From NCBI RefSeq assembly GCF_902506145.1, contig NZ_LR733520.1, forward strand, positions 1,377,976 through 1,441,975: DNA of 64,000 bases, written 5' to 3'. Below are positions 19,025-27,535 of the stretch, piece after piece. Positions within the stretch are counted from its first letter, which is position 1. Every line of letters starts with the position of its first letter. The position numbers and the translations under genes are program-made. This stretch comes from Burkholderia sp. 8Y. GTDB lineage: Bacteria; Pseudomonadota; Gammaproteobacteria; Burkholderiales; Burkholderiaceae. The notes under the pieces are model-generated. The model saw only the letters and a program-made list of their open reading frames with translations. It was not told the origin of the DNA and made no database searches.

Positions 19025-19293
19025 AGCCGCCGCTCTCGCTTCCTGCTAGGCGGCCGCTTCGTTCTTTTTCGCTTTCGCGCCTAGTTGAACGACGAAAGCA
19101 TCATGAAACCGTCGCTCTCCCTTCACGCAGGGCGGCGGTTTTGCTTTGCTCTCGCGCCTCGTCGCACGACGAAAGCATCGAGGACCGCCGCCTTCGCTTC
19201 CCGCAAAGCGGCGGTTTTGCTTTGCTCTCGCACCTCGTCGCACGACGAAAGCATCGAGAACCGCCGCTCCCGCTTCCCGCAAAGCGGCGGTTT
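18745..19293 (+). repeat. Array of six terminator-like hairpins
   Basis: Six related hairpins with arms close to AACCGCCGC and GCGGCGGTT, followed by TTTGCTTT, lie at about 18745-18782, 18948-18989, 19026-19059 (degenerate), 19106-19142, 19182-19222 and 19259-19293. The last five are spaced 76-80 bp apart. The linkers share GCCTCGTCGCACGACGAAAG, which contains the small palindrome TCGTCG-CA-CGACGA, followed by CATCGAG. The 13-mer GACGAAAGCATCG also occurs before the membrane gene at 18143-18155. No coding sequence in this stretch is credible. As RNA it would be a series of strong stem-loops, possibly redundant terminators. Confidence 0.85.
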
Positions 19294-19424
19294 CATTTCG
19301 CTTTCGCGCCTCCTCGCACGACAAACTGGGCATGGGACATGCTGCATCCACTCCCGTCACTCGCCGCCGTCCGCGTCCATCGCGGCAATCCGCTCACGCG
19401 GCCACGCCATTTGCAGGAGCCAGA

Positions 19425-20024
19425 ATGCGAGCCCATCCCTTTTCACAGCTGACTGACGTGCTCTCCCCGGATCTCGCGCTCGTCCCCGATGCGCCGACCG
19501 CCGCGCCCCGGAGCTCGTCCGGCGACATGTCGGACGCGCAATACGACGAACTCGTCGCGTTTCATGGCATCGAGCGCGAGCGGCTCGTGCTGATTCATCC
19601 GGGCAGCCACAAGTCCACGCCCGCGTGGGGCGCCGAGCAATACGCCGATGTCGCCGACCAGCTCGCCGCCGATGGCTGGCAGATCGCGATCGTCGGCGAC
19701 GCGCCCGACCCCGAGCGCACCGCCGGCGTGCTCGGCGCGATGCAGACGGCGGCGCTCTTTCTGGCCGGCGCGGTCGGGCCGCGCACGCTGCCGCGCCTCA
19801 TCGCCGATGCGCAGCTTCTCGTTTCCGACGACGCCGCCGCGCCCTCGCCCGTCGCCGTCGCCCGCGCGCTCGGCACGCCGCATATCGTGCTGGCAGAGCA
19901 GCCGCGCGGCGTCGGCAGCGACGCGATCACGCGCCGCGCCCGCGCCGAGTTGTCCCATGTCGAAGACGCGCATCCGGGCCGTCCGTTCACGCTGCATATG
20001 CCGGCCGTGCACGACGCCCTGTGA
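19425..20024 (+). CDS. GT9/heptosyltransferase-like half protein
   Basis: 199 aa, with AGGAG 6 nt before the ATG at 19425. Residues about 55-110 (LVLIHPGSHKSTPAWGAEQY then IAIVGD) match the start of the C-terminal Rossmann domain of ADP-heptose:LPS heptosyltransferase-like (GT9) proteins. The later LISVDT-like position reads LLVSDDAAAPSPVAVARALG. A full GT9 enzyme is about 340-350 aa and has an N-terminal acceptor domain, which is absent. It may be a trimmed regulator-like relative or a non-catalytic remnant; the frame is intact. Confidence 0.75.
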   Translation: MRAHPFSQLTDVLSPDLALVPDAPTAAPRSSSGDMSDAQYDELVAFHGIERERLVLIHPGSHKSTPAWGAEQYADVADQLAADGWQIAIVGDAPDPERTAGVLGAMQTAALFLAGAVGPRTLPRLIADAQLLVSDDAAAPSPVAVARALGTPHIVLAEQPRGVGSDAITRRARAELSHVEDAHPGRPFTLHMPAVHDAL

Positions 20025-20043
20025 CTTTCCTTCGGAGACCGCG

Positions 20044-20205
20044 ATGAAATTCGACATGCAGACCAGTCCCGTTCCGGACCCGATCGCGGACCCGAACCGC
20101 GATCCGGAAGCCGACCCGCTCACGCCGCCGTCGCCCGGACATCGTCCGGACGAGCCGCAGCATCCGGACGCGCCGCCCGACAAGGACCCGATCCGGCGCC
20201 TCTGA
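20044..20205 (+). CDS. Short Pro/Asp-rich protein
   Basis: 53 aa, MKFDMQTSPVPDPIADPNRD onward; Pro and Asp make up nearly half of it and no fold is predicted. GGAG lies 7 nt before the ATG and the gene follows the GT9-like gene by 19 bp, so it is probably translated from the same message. No family recognised. Confidence 0.55.
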   Translation: MKFDMQTSPVPDPIADPNRDPEADPLTPPSPGHRPDEPQHPDAPPDKDPIRRL

Positions 20206-20343
20206 GCCGCCGCGCGGACCTCGCTTTACGGGTATCCCCGCCCTACAACCGCCGCAGCGCCTGCCGTAAAGCAGGCAAGCGGCGGCGCGCGCCGTCGCTT
20301 CGTGGAGACACGTGAATCCAACGAAGACATTGCGGGCGCACCT

Positions 20344-21894
20344 ATGAACAGAATGACATTGAACAAGAAGCTCGGCTCGCTGATCGCCGTGCTGTGGATC
20401 GGGCTGATCGCCATCGGCGTGATCGGCGCGTGGCAAAACCGCGCGTCGATGGTCGACGACCGCAAGGAGCAGCTGAAGTCGCTCGTCGGCGAAGCGCATG
20501 CGCTGGTTTCGCACTACGCCGCGCTCGCCGCCAACAAGACGCTGACGGACGAAGAAGCGAAAAAACAGGCGCTCGACGCCGTCGGCGCGATCCGCTACGG
20601 CACGGACGGTTATCTGTCGATCAACGATTCGCACCCGACCATGGTCATGCACCCGATCAAGCCAGCGATGGTCGGCAAAGACCTGTCGACCTATGCCGAT
20701 CCGGCGGGCACGCGGCTTTTCGTCGATATCGTCAAGGCGGGCGACCAGCCGGGCGGCGGTTTCGTCAGCTATCTGTGGTCGAAGCCGGGCAGCGACAAGC
20801 CGGTGGCGAAGCTCTCGTATTCGCAACGGTTTGCGCCGTGGGACTGGTACATAGTGACCGGCATGTACATGGACGACGTGCAGAGCGCGTTCTATGCGAG
20901 CGCGCTGCGCTGGCTTCTGGTCACGGCGCTTCTGGGCGCGGCGGCGACCGTGGCCATGCTCGTGGTCTTGCGCAGCATCAAGCGCAATCTCGGCGGCGAG
21001 CTGGAGTGGGCGGTGGGCGCGGCGCACCGCATCGCGCAGGGCGATCTGACGACCGCCGTGAAAGTGCATCCGGACGACAAGACAAGCCTCCTGCACGCGC
21101 TTTCCACGATGCAGCGCGGGCTCGTCGAGACCGTTTCGCGCGTGCGCAACGGCACTGAAAACATCAACGTGGGCGCGTCGGAAATCGCGGCGGGCAACAC
21201 CGACCTCTCGCAGCGCACCGAGGAACAGGCGGCGGCGCTGGTGCAGACCGCGTCGAGCATGGACGAAATGACCGCCAACGTGAAGAACAACGCGCAAAGC
21301 GCCGCGCAGGCCGCGCGGCTCGCGGAACAGGCGGCGGACGTGGCGACGCGCGGCAGCGGCGTGGTGAACGAAGTGATCGACACGATGACGCGCATCACGG
21401 CGAGTTCGCAGCAGATCGGCGACATCATCGGCGTGATCGACGGCATCGCGTTCCAGACGAACATTCTCGCCCTGAACGCGGCGGTCGAAGCGGCGCGCGC
21501 CGGCGAACAGGGCCGCGGCTTCGCGGTGGTCGCGGCGGAAGTGCGCAGCCTTGCGCAACGTTCGGCGACGGCGGCGAAGGAAATCAAGGCGCTGATCGAG
21601 ACGTCGACGCAGACGGTGAGCCAAGGCGCGTCGCTGGTGTCGAACGCGGGCGCGACGATGGGCGAGATCGTGCAGTCGGTGCGGCGCGTGAACGAGATTC
21701 TCGACGAAATCAGCGATGCCTCACGCGAGCAGAGCGCGGGCATCGAGCAGGTGAATCGCGCGGTCGTCGAGATGGATCAGGTGACGCAGCAGAACGCGGC
21801 GCTCGTCGAGCAGGCCGCCGCCGCCGCGCATTCGCTGAAGGATCAGGTCGACGTGCTGCGCGAGGCGATCGGCAGTTTCAAGCTGCCGGCGTAG
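20344..21894 (+). CDS. Methyl-accepting chemotaxis protein with sCache_2 sensor domain
   Basis: Chemoreceptor of 516 aa. It has one N-terminal transmembrane helix (about 10-30), a periplasmic single-Cache domain (about 35-190; [20 protein letters not shown] and [10 protein letters not shown] are typical), a second helix (about 190-212), a HAMP domain, and a signalling domain with the hairpin tip [20 protein letters not shown]. No C-terminal NWETF-like pentapeptide for CheR/CheB is present. No che genes are nearby, so it feeds the main chemotaxis system. sCache_2 sensors often bind small carboxylates. Its last about 30 codons are the first unit of a threefold repeat. Confidence 0.92.
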   Translation: MNRMTLNKKLGSLIAVLWIGLIAIGVIGAWQNRASMVDDRKEQLKSLVGEAHALVSHYAALAANKTLTDEEAKKQALDAVGAIRYGTDGYLSINDSHPTMVMHPIKPAMVGKDLSTYADPAGTRLFVDIVKAGDQPGGGFVSYLWSKPGSDKPVAKLSYSQRFAPWDWYIVTGMYMDDVQSAFYASALRWLLVTALLGAAATVAMLVVLRSIKRNLGGELEWAVGAAHRIAQGDLTTAVKVHPDDKTSLLHALSTMQRGLVETVSRVRNGTENINVGASEIAAGNTDLSQRTEEQAAALVQTASSMDEMTANVKNNAQSAAQAARLAEQAADVATRGSGVVNEVIDTMTRITASSQQIGDIIGVIDGIAFQTNILALNAAVEAARAGEQGRGFAVVAAEVRSLAQRSATAAKEIKALIETSTQTVSQGASLVSNAGATMGEIVQSVRRVNEILDEISDASREQSAGIEQVNRAVVEMDQVTQQNAALVEQAAAAAHSLKDQVDVLREAIGSFKLPA

Positions 21895-22402
21895 CTCTTT
21901 TCAACCAGCCGGGCGGCGAGCGCCGCGCGGTGACGGCGCCAGCTACCGCTTTGCGAGGCGCCGCGCCGACCGGCAGGTTCTTGCCGTTGAAGTCGTAAGC
22001 AGCGATCGTCGAGCAAGCCGCCGCCGCGCATTCGCTGATGGATAAGGTGGACGTGCTGCGCGAGGCGATCGGCAGTTTCAAGTTGCCGGCGTAGCTTTTT
22101 TCGAGCAGCCTGGCGGCGAGCGCCGCGCGCTGACTGCGCCAGCTACCGCTTTGCGAGGCGCGGCGCCGACCAGCAGGTTCTTGTCGTCGGAGTCGTAATG
22201 CGGCATTGGTCGAGCAAGCCGCCGTCGCGCATTCGCTGAAACATCAGGTGGACGTGCTGTGCGAGGCGATCGACAGAGTTTCAAGCTGCCCGCGCAGCTT
22301 TCAACACGCCGGGCTGCTCACGCTTCCAGAAAACGCTCCACGAGGCGCGCCCAGTACGCCGCGCCGACCGGCAGGTTCTTGTCGTTGAAGTCGTAATGCG
22401 GG
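21805..22402. repeat. Threefold tandem repeat of the MCP/M20 gene-end junction (201-203 bp)
   Basis: Three units begin at GTCGAGCA (21805, 22008, 22209). Each holds the 3' end of the chemoreceptor gene, the gap, and a reversed piece of the M20 gene end (YDFN.KNLPVGAA on the minus strand). Unit 1 carries the working MCP end and unit 3 the working M20 end. Unit 2 has decayed copies of both: [15 protein letters not shown] plus TAG at 22092-22094, and a minus-strand M20 remnant. Unit 3 has a frameshifted MCP tail. The 423 bp between the two stop codons (21895-22317) therefore contain only duplicated gene ends. Confidence 0.88.
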
Positions 22403-23517
22403 TTGTGGACCATGCAGCCGTCCTCGCCCGCACCGTTGCCGATGCGCAGGAACGTGCCCGGCCGCTCCTGAAGCATGAACGCGAAATCCTCGCTGCCCAT
22501 CAGCAGATCCGCGTGCGCCACGACGTTCTCCTCGCCGACCAGTTCGCGCGCCACCTGCGTCGCGAACTCGGTCTGAGCGTCCGAATTGACGACGACCGGA
22601 TAGCCTTCGAGATACTTCACCGTCGCCTTCGCGCCGTAGCTCGCCGCCTGCGATTCCACCAGTTCCTGAATGCGGCGCTTGAGCAGCTCGCGCACTTGCG
22701 GGCTGAACGAGCGCACCGACAGTTCGAGCGTCGCGCGGTTCGGAATGACGTTGTTGACCGTTCCCGCGTGCATCGAGCCGACCGTCACGACGGCGGGCTG
22801 CGCCGGATCGACGTTGCGCGCGACGATCGTCTGCAGCGCCATCACGATGCTCGCCGCGACGACCACCGGATCGACCGACAGATGCGGCCGCGCCGCGTGA
22901 CCGCCGACTCCTTCGATGGCGATCGACACCTGATCGCCCGCCGCCATGAACGGCCCCTTGCGGAACAGGAACGTGCCCGGCTGCGCGCCCGGATGGTTGT
23001 GCACGCCGAACACCGCGTCGCAATGAAAACGGTCGAAAAGGCCCTCTCCGATCATCTTCTGCGCGCCGCTCGGCACGCCGTGCTCCTCCGCCGGCTGAAA
23101 GTACAGATGCACCGTGCCGTTGAAGCGCCGCGTGCGCGCGAGATGGCGGGCCGCGCCGAGCAGCATGGTCGTGTGGCCGTCGTGACCGCACGCGTGCATC
23201 TTGCCGGGCGTTTCGCTCGCATAGGGCTTGCCGGACTGCTCGAGGATCGGCAGCGCGTCCATGTCCGCGCGCAGGCCGATGCTCTTCGTTCCGTCGCCTG
23301 CCTTCAGCGTGCCGACGACGCCCGTGCCGCCGACACCGCGCGTCACCTGCCAGCCCCACGCTTCCAGCTTCCCGGCGACGAGCGCGGCGGTGCGCGTTTC
23401 TTCGTAGGACAGCTCCGGATGACGGTGGATGTCGTGGCGAATCTCGCGCAGCGAGCGCGCGTCGTCGGCGAGATCGGCGATTTCGGTATAGCGGTGGTCG
23501 GACGAAACGGTCGTCAT
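22318..23517 (-). CDS. M20 family amidohydrolase (aminoacylase/hippurate hydrolase-like)
   Basis: Zinc-dependent hydrolase of 399 aa that splits N-acyl amino acids or similar amides. Motifs seen: HRHPELSYEE, the metal/catalytic MHACGHDGHT, FQPAEEHGVPSG with the catalytic Glu pair, GVHNHP, and SEDFAFML near the end, in the usual M20D order. It starts at 23517 (AAGG about 10 nt upstream); the extra 45 residues of a longer frame look random. It diverges from gabT. The last codons lie inside the threefold repeat, so the C-terminus may have changed recently. Confidence 0.88.
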   Translation of the reverse strand: MTTVSSDHRYTEIADLADDARSLREIRHDIHRHPELSYEETRTAALVAGKLEAWGWQVTRGVGGTGVVGTLKAGDGTKSIGLRADMDALPILEQSGKPYASETPGKMHACGHDGHTTMLLGAARHLARTRRFNGTVHLYFQPAEEHGVPSGAQKMIGEGLFDRFHCDAVFGVHNHPGAQPGTFLFRKGPFMAAGDQVSIAIEGVGGHAARPHLSVDPVVVAASIVMALQTIVARNVDPAQPAVVTVGSMHAGTVNNVIPNRATLELSVRSFSPQVRELLKRRIQELVESQAASYGAKATVKYLEGYPVVVNSDAQTEFATQVARELVGEENVVAHADLLMGSEDFAFMLQERPGTFLRIGNGAGEDGCMVHNPHYDFNDKNLPVGAAYWARLVERFLEA

Positions 23518-23816
23518 GGAAGAAAGCCCTTGCTGAGATGAGTCTGGCCGCGCGCCGGCATGATCGCGCGCTGCAAAGCTGAAAGGCGCACATCTTCCTC
23601 CAGTCGCGCGCCGCTTGCCAGTTCCGCGTGACGCGCTGTGCGTTTTTTTCACGGCGGCTCGGCGCGTGCCGCGCGAATGGCTCCTCGGGACTTAATGAAA
23701 TGGCTCTGAACCGAAGGGCCAAATCTCACTATAGTCGGCTCTGTCCTCGCGGCGCCGCCCGCGACCGACTTCCCGACAGAATCGCCGCGCCGACGCGGAC
23801 ATAAGGAGATCTCGCT
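23518..23816. promoter_or_regulatory. Divergent promoter region, M20 gene / gabT
   Basis: 299 bp between the M20 gene (minus) and gabT (plus). A possible gabT -10 is TATAGT at 23730-23735 with a weak CTGAAC at 23706-23711 as -35 (18-bp spacer). AAGGAG at 23801-23808 is the gabT ribosome site. I found no convincing operator. Confidence 0.35.
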
Positions 23817-25112
23817 GTGAACGCCTCTCTCAACAACGCCGACCTGCAAGCCCGCAAGAATGCCGCGACGCCGCGCGGCGTCGGGGTGATGTGCGATTTC
23901 TACGCGGCGCGCGCGAAGAACGCCGAGTTGTGGGACGTGGAAGGCCGGCGCTTCATCGACTTCGCGGCGGGCATCGCGGTGTGCAACACGGGGCATCGGC
24001 ATCCGAAGATCGTCGCCGCCATTCGCGCGCAGCTCGACTGCTTCACGCACACCGCATATCAGGTCGTGCCGTACGAATCTTATGTGTCGCTCGCCGAGAA
24101 GATCAGCGCGCGCGCGCCGGGCCAGCACGCGAAGAAGACCGCGTTTTTCACGACCGGCGCGGAAGCGGTCGAGAACGCCGTGAAGATCGCGCGCGCGGCG
24201 ACCGGCCGGCCGGGCGTGATCGCGTTCACGGGCGGCTTTCATGGCCGCACGATGATGGGCATGGCGCTGACCGGCAAGGTCGCGCCGTACAAGATCGGCT
24301 TCGGGCCGTTTCCGTCGGATGTCTATCACGCGCCGTTTCCGAACCCGCTGCACGGCGTATCGGTCGATGACTCGCTCTCCGCCATCGGGCATCTGTTCAA
24401 GGCGGATATCGAAGCGAGCCGCGTCGCGGCCATCATTTTCGAGCCGGTGCAAGGCGAAGGCGGCTTCAATCCCGCGCCAGTGGAATTCGTGCGCGGGCTG
24501 CGCGCGATCTGCGACGAGCACGGCGTCCTGCTGATCGCCGACGAAGTGCAGACCGGCTTCGCGCGCACCGGCAAGCTGTTCGCGATGGAACACTACGGCG
24601 TCGTGCCGGACCTCATGACCATCGCGAAGTCTCTCGCGGGCGGCATGCCGCTGTCGGGCGTCGTGGGCCGCGCCGACGTGATGGACGCCGCCGCGCCCGG
24701 CGGGCTCGGCGGCACGTACGCGGGCAATCCGCTGGCGGTGGCGGCGGCGCACGCGGTGCTCGACGTCATCGACGAGGAGCGGCTCTGCGAGCGCGCCGTC
24801 ACGCTCGGCGACGCGCTGAAGGCCAAGCTGGATGCGTTGAAGCGCGACGTGCCGCAGATCGCGGACGTGCGCGGTCCCGGCGGCATGGTGGCGGTCGAGT
24901 TCTGCAAGCCCGGCACGCGCGAAGCGGACGCCGACTACGCCAAGCGCGTGCAGGCGCGCGCCCTCGAACGCGGCCTGTTGCTGCTCGTGTGCGGCGTGTA
25001 CGGCAACGTCGTGCGATTCCTCTTTCCGCTCACCATCCAGCAAGACGTTTTCGACGAAGCCCTGAGCATTCTCGAAGACGTGCTCACGGAAACCGTCGTC
25101 GCGACCGCCTGA
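23817..25112 (+). CDS. gabT: 4-aminobutyrate--2-oxoglutarate transaminase
   Basis: PLP enzyme (431 aa) converting GABA and 2-oxoglutarate to succinate semialdehyde and glutamate. Class-III aminotransferase marks are TGAEAVENAVKIAR (PLP phosphate loop), FHGRT, the Asp in LLIADEVQTGFARTG and the Schiff-base Lys in TIAKSLAGGMPLSGV. It starts with GTG behind a strong AAGGAG. gabD follows after 9 bp, so the two steps of GABA breakdown share one transcript. 5-aminovalerate is an alternative substrate for this family. Confidence 0.93.
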   Translation: MNASLNNADLQARKNAATPRGVGVMCDFYAARAKNAELWDVEGRRFIDFAAGIAVCNTGHRHPKIVAAIRAQLDCFTHTAYQVVPYESYVSLAEKISARAPGQHAKKTAFFTTGAEAVENAVKIARAATGRPGVIAFTGGFHGRTMMGMALTGKVAPYKIGFGPFPSDVYHAPFPNPLHGVSVDDSLSAIGHLFKADIEASRVAAIIFEPVQGEGGFNPAPVEFVRGLRAICDEHGVLLIADEVQTGFARTGKLFAMEHYGVVPDLMTIAKSLAGGMPLSGVVGRADVMDAAAPGGLGGTYAGNPLAVAAAHAVLDVIDEERLCERAVTLGDALKAKLDALKRDVPQIADVRGPGGMVAVEFCKPGTREADADYAKRVQARALERGLLLLVCGVYGNVVRFLFPLTIQQDVFDEALSILEDVLTETVVATA

Positions 25113-25121
25113 GGACGCACC

Positions 25122-26582
25122 ATGACCCTGCGCGATCAACTGAAAGACCCGACGCTTTTGCGTCACGACGCCTATATCGACGGCGAATGGCAATCTGCCG
25201 ATGACCGCGCGACGTTCGACGTGCGCGATCCGTCCAATGGCGAGCTTCTCGGGCGCGTCCCGCACATGGGCGCGGGCGAAACGCGCCGCGCAATCGAGGC
25301 CGCGAACGCCGCGTGGCCTGCGTGGCGCGCGAAGACCGCGAAGGAACGCGCGGCCATCATGCGGCGCTGGTTCGATCTGATGACGGCCCACGCCGACGAC
25401 CTCGCGCTCATTCTCACGACCGAGCAAGGCAAGCCGCTCGCCGAAGCGCGCGGCGAGATCGCGTATGCGGCGTCGTTCATCGAATGGTTCGCCGAGGAAG
25501 GCAAGCGCGTGGCCGGCGATACGCTCGCCACGCCCGCCGCCGACAAACGCATCGTCGTGACGAAGGAGCCGATCGGCGTGTGCGCCGCCATCACGCCGTG
25601 GAATTTTCCGGCCGCGATGATCACGCGCAAAGTCGGACCGGCGCTCGCGGCGGGCTGTCCGATCGTCGTGAAGCCGGCGGAAGCGACGCCCTGCTCGGCG
25701 CTCGCGCTCGCGGTGCTGGCCGAGCGCGCGGGCGTGCCGAAGGGCGTGCTGAGCGTCGTCACCGGCGACCCGAAGGCGATCGGCGGCGAAATGACAGGCA
25801 ATCCGATCGTGCGCAAGCTGTCCTTTACCGGATCGACGGCGGTTGGCCGTCTCTTGATGGCGCAGAGCGCGCCCACCATCAAGAAAGTGACGCTCGAACT
25901 GGGCGGCAACGCGCCGTTCATCGTGTTCGACGACGCCGATCTGGACGCAGCCGTAGAAGGCGCGATTGCGTCGAAGTATCGGAATAGCGGCCAGACGTGC
26001 GTGTGCACGAACCGCTTCTATGTGCACGAACGCGTCTACGACGCCTTTGCCCGCAAGATGGCCGATGCGGTCGGCGCGCTCAAAGTCGGGCGCGGCACCG
26101 AAAACGGCGTGGCGTTGGGGCCGCTCATCAACGAAGCGGCGGTGCGAAAGGTGGAATCGCATATCGACGACGCGCTCGCCAAGGGCGCGAGCGTCGCCAC
26201 GGGCGGCAAACGCCACGCGCTCGGTCACGGCTTCTTCGAACCGACGGTGCTCACCGGCGTGACGCCGGACATGCGAATCGCGAATGAAGAAACCTTTGGG
26301 CCGCTGGCGCCGCTATTCCGCTTTTCGTCCGACGAAGAAGTCATTCGCCTCGCGAACGACACCGAGTTCGGGCTCGCGGCGTATTTCTACAGCCGCGACA
26401 TTGGCCGCGTGTGGCGCGTGGCGGAGGCGCTGGAATACGGCATGGTCGGCATCAACACCGGACTCATCTCGAACGAAGTCGCGCCCTTCGGCGGCGTCAA
26501 GCAGTCGGGGCTCGGCCGCGAAGGGTCGCATTACGGCATTGACGATTACCTCGTCATCAAATATCTGTGCATGGCCGTGTGA
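25122..26582 (+). CDS. gabD: Succinate-semialdehyde dehydrogenase
   Basis: NAD(P)-dependent aldehyde dehydrogenase (486 aa) that makes succinate from succinate semialdehyde. It has ITPWNFPAAMITRK, the cofactor region FTGSTAVGR, the general base in LELGGNAPFIVFDDAD and the catalytic Cys in NSGQTCVCTNR. The second Cys two residues later is typical of GabD. Length and position after gabT fit. The first part of the protein lies directly behind the gabT stop, so the genes are probably coupled. Confidence 0.93.
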   Translation: MTLRDQLKDPTLLRHDAYIDGEWQSADDRATFDVRDPSNGELLGRVPHMGAGETRRAIEAANAAWPAWRAKTAKERAAIMRRWFDLMTAHADDLALILTTEQGKPLAEARGEIAYAASFIEWFAEEGKRVAGDTLATPAADKRIVVTKEPIGVCAAITPWNFPAAMITRKVGPALAAGCPIVVKPAEATPCSALALAVLAERAGVPKGVLSVVTGDPKAIGGEMTGNPIVRKLSFTGSTAVGRLLMAQSAPTIKKVTLELGGNAPFIVFDDADLDAAVEGAIASKYRNSGQTCVCTNRFYVHERVYDAFARKMADAVGALKVGRGTENGVALGPLINEAAVRKVESHIDDALAKGASVATGGKRHALGHGFFEPTVLTGVTPDMRIANEETFGPLAPLFRFSSDEEVIRLANDTEFGLAAYFYSRDIGRVWRVAEALEYGMVGINTGLISNEVAPFGGVKQSGLGREGSHYGIDDYLVIKYLCMAV

Positions 26583-26594
26583 GCGCGGTTACGG

Positions 26595-27230
26595 CTATTG
26601 TGTGGCCTTCGCTTCGCTGGCAGGCGTCACCTTGACGGCCGCAGCCGATACGAACACGGCCTGAACCGTATCGCCCTTTTTCAACTTCTGCGCTTCCAGC
26701 GCCGGCCCGATGTCCAGCGTCTCGGTGCGCCACGGGCCGCGCAGCGTGATGGTGTGGCGCTTGTTGTCGATCTTTTCGACCGTCGCGAGGATTTCCACCC
26801 GGCGCGACGATTCGAATCCACTCGTCCCGCCCGGCCCGGACGCGGGTGTGAGCGACTGCGTATCGATGCGCGTACGCACGCCCTTGCCCTTCCCGTTCAC
26901 TTTTTCGGCGGTCACGAGCAGCGCATTTTTGTAGAGCACGTCCACCTTGTCGCCGACGTGGAGCTGATCGAAATTCGTCACGTCCTTGCTCACGATCAGC
27001 GACGCGTCGCCGCGCGGTCCGTGAACCGTCACCATGCGGCTCGCGGGATCGATGCCGGTGATCGTCGCCTGTATGTGGATCGGCTGCGTCGAGGCAATGA
27101 CTTCCTGCGCTTGCTTGTTCAACTCGTCGTTCCCTTGCGCCGATACCGCGCCTGGCGTTGCAACGATGATCGCGACCGCGGCTGTCGCCGTCGCCGTGAG
27201 AAATGAAATCGCGCGCCGTTTCGATGTCAT
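26595..27230 (-). CDS. Exported protein with repeated OB-like (DUF5666-type) segments
   Basis: 211 aa with AAGGAG 8 nt before the ATG at 27230. An N-terminal signal peptide (MTSKRRAISFLTATATAAVA, ending near VSAQG) predicts export to the periplasm. The mature part has two related beta-rich segments, near ATITGIDPASRMVTVHGPRG and ATVEKIDNKRHTITLRGPW, which look like a tandem small beta-barrel of the DUF5666 kind. Function is unknown. It is convergent with gabD (12 bp apart). Confidence 0.75.
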   Translation of the reverse strand: MTSKRRAISFLTATATAAVAIIVATPGAVSAQGNDELNKQAQEVIASTQPIHIQATITGIDPASRMVTVHGPRGDASLIVSKDVTNFDQLHVGDKVDVLYKNALLVTAEKVNGKGKGVRTRIDTQSLTPASGPGGTSGFESSRRVEILATVEKIDNKRHTITLRGPWRTETLDIGPALEAQKLKKGDTVQAVFVSAAAVKVTPASEAKATQ

Positions 27231-27535
27231 GTTCGTGGCTCCTTGCCGATGTGTGCAGTGCCTGGCATTCAATATCATGTTGCCACGGCGCTGAAAATCG
27301 AATCGCCCTATGCGTTCCCGAGGCTCGAAAGAATCGTCTAATCGACTGTGAAAGATCGTGGATTCTGGCGTCATCTGCGCGGAGGAGCGCCGCTCAAGGC
27401 GCGATTTTCGTCGAACCGGTAGAATCGGCTGCCTGACGCCGACTGTCTGCGTCGCGTCTTGTCGATTCCACAGCAACCATCTTCCATGGGCGGAGCGCAG
27501 CGCAAAAAGCGCCGACCCGGCCCGACAGGGGCGCT
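27231..27535. other. Divergent gap without genes
   Basis: 305 bp between the exported protein (minus) and the metallophosphoesterase (plus). It should hold both promoters. I see the AAGGAG of the minus-strand gene but no clear -35/-10 pair, hairpin or repeat. Confidence 0.3.

Noticed and set aside
18745-19293. CRISPR array
   Set aside because: Units are hairpins with conserved linkers, not identical repeats with unique spacers, and no cas genes are near.
18988-19456. Open frames crossing the hairpin array
   Set aside because: They come from the repeats and change with each unit; no ribosome site or homology.
21805-22402. Insertion sequence or attachment site remnants
   Set aside because: The repeated sequence is fully explained by ends of the two flanking genes.
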